64,000 nt of DNA from Deroplatys truncata (lineage: Eukaryota; Arthropoda; Insecta; Mantodea; Mantidae), in assembly GCA_030765065.1 (NCBI GenBank), contig CM060989.1, positions 64,742,001 through 64,806,000 of the forward strand, given 5' to 3'. The notes beneath the pieces were generated by a model. It made no database searches and was not told the origin of the DNA. It saw only the letters and a program-made list of their open reading frames with translations. Shown piece by piece: positions 48,560 through 57,100 of this stretch. Within the stretch, counting starts at the first letter, position 1. Each line of letters starts with the position of its first letter. A program made the translations under genes and the position numbers.

Positions 48560-51108
48560 AATTACATAACTTAACATCACTTGATGAAATTAATTTACAT
48601 CTCTTTTTATTGTCCATAACCATTTCTTTTTTACTTTGGACAAGTATTCTCCTACCTTTTTACTATCCTTGTTAAAAATCTTCCTTAAAGCTACTTTCCT
48701 GTCCCGTTTTAACCATTTCCCATTTATAGCTACCTTTCTCCAATGCTGTGTACCTTTACAGTCAAAAAACGATATGTTCTAAATCTTCTCTTTCCCCACA
48801 TATTGGGCACTGGTTCTGAGGGAACCCATTTCTCATTCCTATTAATCTCCATACACCTGCTCGTACCCAGGCAATACTTTCTCTTTGTTCCTTATTTGAG
48901 TTATCCACATACTGTTCTCTAGCCCATACATTTTTTATTAATATTGTGACAGTATTAATTGTAATGTTTATATTTGTGTATGTGTTTACTCAGCATGGTG
49001 AAGCCATCTTGTGACGTGATTCATTTGTTAGGTTTGTTAGCTCCATCTGGTGTTAGCAATTTGCGGCAGTATTAATGTTCGTTTGAAAGAATGCTACTGT
49101 TATTTTATTTAATTTTGGTTCTCTGTCCTCCGGCTAGCTACGATCTTGTTGGTCAAGCACTTCTCTTTATACAGGTTGTGTAAACGGAAGGGAGTCTCTT
49201 ATCCAAAGATAAGACTGATGAAGAAATTTGTTTTACTCTTTTATTGTCGAACACATTAACTATCACATTTACACATTGATCTTGACACTCGCCAAACTGA
49301 AACTGTTATAATAACTTCATTACTGATAATTCTTAATTCGCGTACTTCAACTTTTTGTATAATTAACTTTATAACACTTGAGATTTTTCATAACTCTGTT
49401 ACGCGTAACCTACAAATTGATATCCGAAGTGTGCCGTACAAATACTTTTGACGAACTGACGGGAATGCGACGTGTAGTGTACAAAGAATTTTGATGAACT
49501 GACGGAGTCTACCTCTAACCTACTCTTTTTATACTCCTTCACCCAGATATGCCTAAAGATTATAACTGAACTGCAATTGGCTAATAAAACGCGCCAACAT
49601 TAGCGTCAATTTTTATATCCAATGAAAATTATGAATACATATGCTCTAGGGAAATGTTCCAGAAGAATCTAAAAGAAAAACGCGCCAATATTACGTAACT
49701 TCCTCGTTTCCAATAATGATAAACAGCTCACCCCCTCGCTGCATTATTGCACGCTATTATTGTCAGTTTCAGTAAGGCAGTATAAACTTACTTCCCAACA
49801 ATAATTACAATCAACAAACATCTCAAATCAATGTCACATAATAATGCATATTCATACTATAATCACTCTTTACATTTAAATAATTTGTGATACAAATTAC
49901 TGCATCAATATATATGATTCCAAGCAACTTTTCTTCCCAATGTTGCTAAATAAATTTTGTATCTATATATCTTCAAACCTCTGCCTAGCTTCTTTCCAAA
50001 AACCCTTAACATTATTTTCCCTCCTTCTCCAGATTTCCCCTAAACCATTATTTTCCAAATTAGTAAATGTTCCATATAAACAGCAGTCTGGGGTGGGGGA
50101 TTTTCTTGAAAATCTTTGTGTCGCATCCTTGGAAGATACTAAACTAAATCCTTCAGAGGATTCAGGGCACCTCAAAACATGTATATCTGGTGAAATCTCG
50201 GTATCGAATTCTTGGGTGGAATCAATACTTCCCATACTTACTATACATAGCAGAGAAAGTAAAAAATAAGTATGTGCTCAAATATATGGTATGAATGATC
50301 TCTAGAATTTGGACTTTTTCATTGGTAATGCTTTAGTTCACTTGCTTATGTATACTGGATATGTTATGAATTAGCATCATTAAGAGCCGACTTTACCTAC
50401 CGATGTTAAAAAATCTGATGTGTTACACTCACATAACTTTCTCTACTCTTGTACAAACTATTTTTACAAACGTTTATTCTCCATATGCTTCATGTTAATC
50501 GAGATATCGAGATGTCAATCTTATTGGTAATTTTCTTGTAGATGCAAGGGAAATATGGTAGCTTTTAAGCGATAGTCAAATATTTTAACGCTGGTTGCTA
50601 TGTGGCGCATTCCATTCTCTTTGCATGTCCAGGACATAAAAAAATGAATAACGAATTTGAGAAAAAGTATAAGTATTGGAAAATTTAAGGGAATAACAAG
50701 CAATATCTCGAAAACGGTTCACTCAACAAAAGAAATGTATATACATAAGCTGTGTATTTTAACACGATCTACATTTTTTGTGTAATGAAATTTTGTCTAT
50801 CTCTTATGGTTTACCAGTTATGCAAAAGTCGTTCACAATGAAGAATACTTTTGGAGACATTCCCAGAAAATTCGAGATATACATTTCATTTCTCATGACA
50901 TTATCTTAAACATATGATATTTTCATCAAAATCGTTAGAGCCATTTTTGAGAAAATTAAAATTTTTGAAAAATCTTCCATGTAAAGGGTGATCTGGGGTG
51001 GGGGGGATTTTCTTGAAAACCTTTGTGTCGCATCTCTGGAAGATACTGAACCTAAATACCAAGTTTGGTGCTTATCCGACTGTTCGTTTTTGAGTTATGC
51101 TGTTCACA

Positions 51109-51150
<42 letters not shown>

Positions 51151-54100
51151 CATGTTTCCAAAAATGCTTTTTTTGGATTCAGGAGGTCTCAAAACATGTA
51201 TTTCCGGTGAAATCTCGGTATCGAATTTTTGGGTGGAATGCAATACTTCCCCTACTTACTACACGTAGTAGAGAAAGTAAAAAGGACCAAGGCTGAAGAT
51301 GGAAGCAATTTGAACATCTTTCAAAATCAAATTTTAAGTGAAGTTAGTGTTACAACTGACTCAATAATTTTCCAAGTTATTGTTTCATGTCACTATTTCC
51401 GACTTCTAACTACCACATTAATCTTTAACATCATGTTTCCTAATACAGTCAAATATCGTTTTAACGAATGCCACTTTAATGAATATTTCAGTTCATCAAC
51501 AACAACAACAACAAAATCAAACTGAAAATCTCTAATATATCTCCATAAGCATCCAACTGAACAAATTTTTAAAACGTTTTCTTGACTTACTAAACAATTA
51601 CATTGTCGTTTCGTGATTCAGAAAGTGGTTTGTTCACCCATGACCATACAATGTTTTGCCTCGCTTTTGTGATAAAAAGTCTCTTTTGTCCGATTGAATT
51701 CCATAGTCTGGCAGTTTGTTTAAAAGATATCATTAAACAGTAAATTTTTTATTCATCTGCTTGTGTCATGTGGTTTAACTTGTGGTTTACTGGGAAACAT
51801 GTTAATCAGTTGGAGAATTTAATGTCACCGGCATGTTGCCATGGCAGTTCAGTGGTTAGACCAACCGGACGGAAACTGGGAGATCCGTGATTCAAATCCT
51901 GGCGATGGCATTGAATTTTTCAGTTGTCTGATTCTACCTTTCCAACCTTGTCCAACATATGGCTTGTGTGGAAGAACAATTAATTCCAAGTTACATAAGA
52001 GTTTATAGATTTTATTTATTGTAATACCATTAATAAAAAATCTGATGTGTTACACTCACATGACTTTCTCTACTCTTGTACAAACTATTTATACAAACGC
52101 TTATTCTCCATCTACTTCATGTTAATCGAGATAAACCTTTGCAGACTCTATCTTATTGCTAATTTTCTTGTAGATGTAAGGGGAATATATATTTACAAGG
52201 GCAATATAGAAATACAGTAGCCTTTAAGCACATACATATCCCTTAATAGCTGGTTGCTAGGTGCAGTACCATTCCCTTTGCCACAGATTAATACTCTTTG
52301 CATATCCAAGGCAAAAAAATGAATAACGAATTCCCATTTGAGAAAATAAGTATTGAAAAATTTAAGAGAATAACAAGCAATATCTCGAAAATGGTTCACT
52401 CAACAAAAAAAAATGTATATTACATAAATTGTGTATTTTAATGCGATCTACATTTTCTGTGTAGTAAAATTTTGTCTATCTCATATGGCTTACCAGTTAT
52501 GCAAAAGTCGTTCACAATGAAGAATACTTTTAGAGATATTCCCAAACAATTCAAGATATACATTTCATTTGTCATGAAAATATCTTAAACATATGATATT
52601 TTAATCAAAATCGTTAGAGCCATTTTTGGGAAAATTAAAATTTTCAAAAAATCTTCCATGTAAAGTCTGATCTGGGGGGGGGGGGGATTTTCTTGAAAAA
52701 CTTCGTGTCGCATCTCTGGAAGATACTGAACCTAAATACCAAGTTTGGTGTTTATCCGACTGTTCGTTTCTGAGTTATGCGCACACACACACACTTGCTG
52801 GCTGAGATTTGTTGTGTCTTTGATGTGTTTCTGAGATAAACAGCTAAAGTTCAAGAAATTCACATACCACCCAGGAACATTTCACAAATTTAAGAAGATT
52901 TTCATGAAACACATCAGCCTAGCCCCACAGAACAAATTTAACATAGAGAAATTACTTTGTAACAAATTAAAAGACCCCATTCCACAAGACGAAAAAGCTG
53001 GAATCCACAAAATCAATTGTTCAGATTGCAATAAAGTATATATAAGTAAGACAAAAAGAAACCTAGAAACTAGGTTAAAGGAGCACATGAGATGTATCAA
53101 ATACAAACAAATGGACAAATCTGCAGTTTCACACCATTTTTGGATCACTAATCACAACATCAAACCCAATATTACATTAGTCAAACCAGCCAAATTAGAT
53201 GCATGGGAGAAGATCACCATTCTAAAACACAACATACATCTAATGAATTTTGATTTGCCACCACCAAATCCTCTCTGGAAGTGCACTTCACCACCACAAG
53301 ATGCCACCACAGTATCCAGTCCACAAAACGGAAACACCAACAACACGGGCCAGTCGGATTAGCTTCTGAGGATGGGAACAACCGTTTCCCGAAACATGTT
53401 AAGTGAGTAAACTTAAGTGATGTTAGTGTAACAATTCCGACTCACCTTTAAATAAACGTAAACTTTATATTATTCTCACTACAATGAATTTTTATGTCTC
53501 ACATTGAACACACACCGTACCAATCAGATACGCAATCTAAATTGGACTGGTTGGGAATGCTGTCTTGTAGCGTCTCCCGCCTGAATTTGTACTTTTTCTC
53601 TATTTCAAGTCTCTGATTGGCTAATCCTACTCCAGTAGAATACTTTTATTTAACTTAGGCTTTTTCTAGTTTTTGATTGGATATTTTTAAATTGTTTTAA
53701 ATATTACATTATTGTTGTCCTAAGGTTACCTCATTGTTAGCAACTTTCGGCTTCTACTTATAATTCTGTTTGCTACGGAAAGCATCTTGCTTCTATTCTC
53801 ACAGCCCCTCCATTGTTAATTACGTAATACATTCACATAACATTATTATACGTGTACATAATAATATAAACATAATACAATGACTGTTACATACACTTTA
53901 TATATTGTATTATACACATATTGCTTTAAGGCGGGCTGTTATTATATTTTATATTATATAATTAGACTGATATCATTTAAGTGTTAAAAATAATGCCTCA
54001 AGCTATAAAAATGTTAACGGGGAAAAAAGAAAGCAAGACTAAAAGCATAAGTGAGTTTTTACAGAACGCAACAGAAAAATGCACAAGGAAAGTAAGCAGT

Positions 54101-57100
54101 ATAAGAAAAACAAGAGGGAAGGAGGAGGATAACTAAGATAAAAGGGAAGAGACAACATGAGCTACCAGGTGAGGCAAACGTCCTGGATGCCATGCAAGAT
54201 GAGATAGCAACAAGGTTAATTTAATTTGTACATAATTTATGTTAGACAAATGAAAAAAAATTGTAAAAGCTATGTAAAAGTAGTTGTACAAATAAATCCA
54301 TTCATCCATTATAATATCAAATCAAATACAGTAGAATCTCGTTAGTACGTTTTTGCAGGGACCCAAGGATTTGGATGTCATAGACTGTAAAATGAATCTG
54401 CAATTTAAGTACATAATTATGTAATAAAATCTAGTAATATATCTTACCTACCAAACAGATGTGAAATATAGACAGTGTTTACACTGGTTTGAAAAACATA
54501 TCTATGGTTGATTGCTTTGTTGGTTTTAATGCCAAAATTTTACTGCCCATCTTAAGTAAAGTCTTGCATCGTCATCAACTTTGAAACTGCACACATACTA
54601 TGTCCATTGCTTCCGATACTGTAGGTATTGGCTTAGGATCTGGCGCATCATTACTTTCATCTCCCATTGATGTTTCTTCTTTCATTTGTTCAAGTATTTC
54701 ATCTATCGTAGCTGTTTCACATACTGGAATTTCATTGTCAATGTTCACATATGTTTCAAAAGACACGTCGACTTCATCTGCTATTTGGTGCCATTCTTTG
54801 CTCTCAGAAATCTCATCTTCCAGTGTGATGTCATCACCAAGAACCCCGCAAAACCCAGCTGCATTAAAGCAGTTGCTAATGGTATCTTGCATCACAAAAT
54901 CCCAGGTAGTCCTAATGAAATGCATGGCATCTAAGACTGTGGTTTTTCTTGTCATCGATTTCAGCGCAGCCAACCTTCTCTGTACCAGCCTCTTCCGATA
55001 CGTTTGCTTCATGCACCAAATTATGCCTTGATCTAAAAGTTGAAGCTACTCGTGCAGTTTGCTGGGAGGAAAATAATCTTTATGTTCCTTAAATTTGAAA
55101 CAATTGGTGGATGAGCAGTACACTGATCAATGAAGAGTACAATCTCCCTACTTCTTATGCCCAGTCTTGCATCCCATGCTTGTAAGAAACTTTCAAATAC
55201 CACAGAAGTTATCCGACTTTTGTGTTGGAAGTATACTTACATGGAAAAGATTGCACATTCTTGAAGCATCATGGACCAATAACCAACAGTACCAATTTCT
55301 CCATTCTGCTTTCGTTACAGCAAAACAAAACTGTAATCCTCTCCTTGTTAAGTTTCCTGCCATGACACTTAGTGCCCTTAAAATCCAGGGTTTTGCCTGG
55401 CAAAAGATGGAAAAATAGTCCAGTTTCATCTTCATTATACACATTGTCAGAGCTATAGTCTTTCAAAATTGATGGGAGGGTTGTATTTTTACACATTTCT
55501 ATATGTTTACACAGTGTAGTGTCATTACCTAGGGCAGCAACCTTACCTCACACACATCTGAAACTAAGCCATGCCGATTCTTGAATCTTTCAATCCAGCC
55601 ATTGGACGCTTTGAAATCCTCCAGTCCTGTCTTCTGTGCTGAATGTGTTGCCTGAGCTCGAACCAAAGTGCCATCTATTGGCACATTTGAAGCTCTTGCT
55701 TGTGTAAACCACTTTAGCAGAACATCTAATTCTGGAAACTGGCCAGGGCAATTACGTTTTCTTTTAGCATTTTTCTCTTCTTCAAAAGCAGTTTTAATCA
55801 GTTTACATTTGCTAACAATTGAGGTTAAGGTGGAATGTTTAACTTCCGCAATATCCACACATTTCATATTTGGATTGCGATCTACTTTTTCAAGGATTTT
55901 CAGTTTTTCACTGTTGGTTATTTGCCACGCTTTCTTTTTCTCCACTGCAAACAAAAAGTTAAAATACGATCTACGTATGTTTGGTCAACACTGAACAGTA
56001 GAAACTAACCATGCCAAGCTAGAGCATTCTCTATCCTGCCCACACAATTCATGTCACACAAATACATGCATCTCATTGGCTGCTGATCTCCACCCTGTCT
56101 GGATTGACCAAAGTAGTGAATGAAGACTCAAACTTTGAACATAGTAAGTGGGAGCAAGAAAATGTACTAAACAAACGTTATTTAAAATAAAGAGAGTTGA
56201 AGGTTGTTACACTACATCACTAAAATGTTCTTACACAAATTAAATAGCACTACACTGATCTTAAGATCTGTGACACTCTTTTATTTAATACTTTCACTTT
56301 GTTAACACGTATACTTAATTTTTGTTTCACACGAATACGTAATATTTCTTTAGAGAACACATCCTCCATCCGGTCACTACCAAGGTTCGCCAGCAACTGA
56401 ACATATTTCAACCGTCAAAACCCGTAAGCTTCTGTATTTCAAGTCACTGATTGGCTAATCCTAGTGCAATAGAATACCTGCATTTAATTAAAGCTTTTTC
56501 TGGCTGTTGATTGGCTAATTTTAAACTGTCACAAAATTTACATTATCGTTGCTCTAATCATGACTAGTAACATTTAAAGTCTCAAACTCATTATTGCCTT
56601 AAGGTTACCTCATTGTTAGGAACTTTAAACTTATTATTCTCACAGCTCTTACACTAATAATGCATTCACATAACATTATTAAACATGTTTACAATAATAT
56701 AAGCATTTGTAATGACTGTTACATACATTTTTTTTACAAATTATTACATACATATTGCTTCTAGGCGGGCTGTTATTGAATTTACATATTATATAATTTA
56801 ATTGAAATTATTCAAGTATTAAAAATACTGACTAATTTTTGAAGATTTAGAAGCTAGTAACAGTGATGTGTCAGAATTTAAAATAGAGAGTTGAGGGTTG
56901 TTACACTACATCACTATGATATTCTTACTTGAATGCGTTTCGGGAGACGGCTTGTTCCCATCGTCAGCATTTTCTCTCAACTGATTTTTGCCGGTCATCG
57001 TCTGGGGGATGTGTGTAGTTTGTGGTGTTCTCTGGTGCTGGGTTGATGAACCTCCAAAGGCTGTTGGGTGGCGGCAGTTCGAAATTCATTAGGTGATTCC

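Larger units (their letters stand above)
52820..53480 (+). mobile_element. Penelope-like element, 5'-truncated
   Basis: Starts in the RT-nuclease linker (KFKKFTYHPGTFHKFKK in frame pieces), carries the GIY-YIG ORF and a 3' UTR with a hairpin motif, and ends near ACCTTTAAATAAACG. It abuts a truncated RC-1. Confidence 0.8.

Noticed and set aside
48347..48580. Poly-leucine frame
   Set aside because: A translation of the (AAT)n microsatellite at 48480-48557.
54600..55031. 143-codon serine-rich plus-strand frame
   Set aside because: Antisense of the Tigger transposase C-terminal region.
56042..56165. Missing right terminus of the Tigger element
   Set aside because: No sequence resembling the reverse of CAGTAGAATCTCGTTAG was found here, so the element is treated as truncated.
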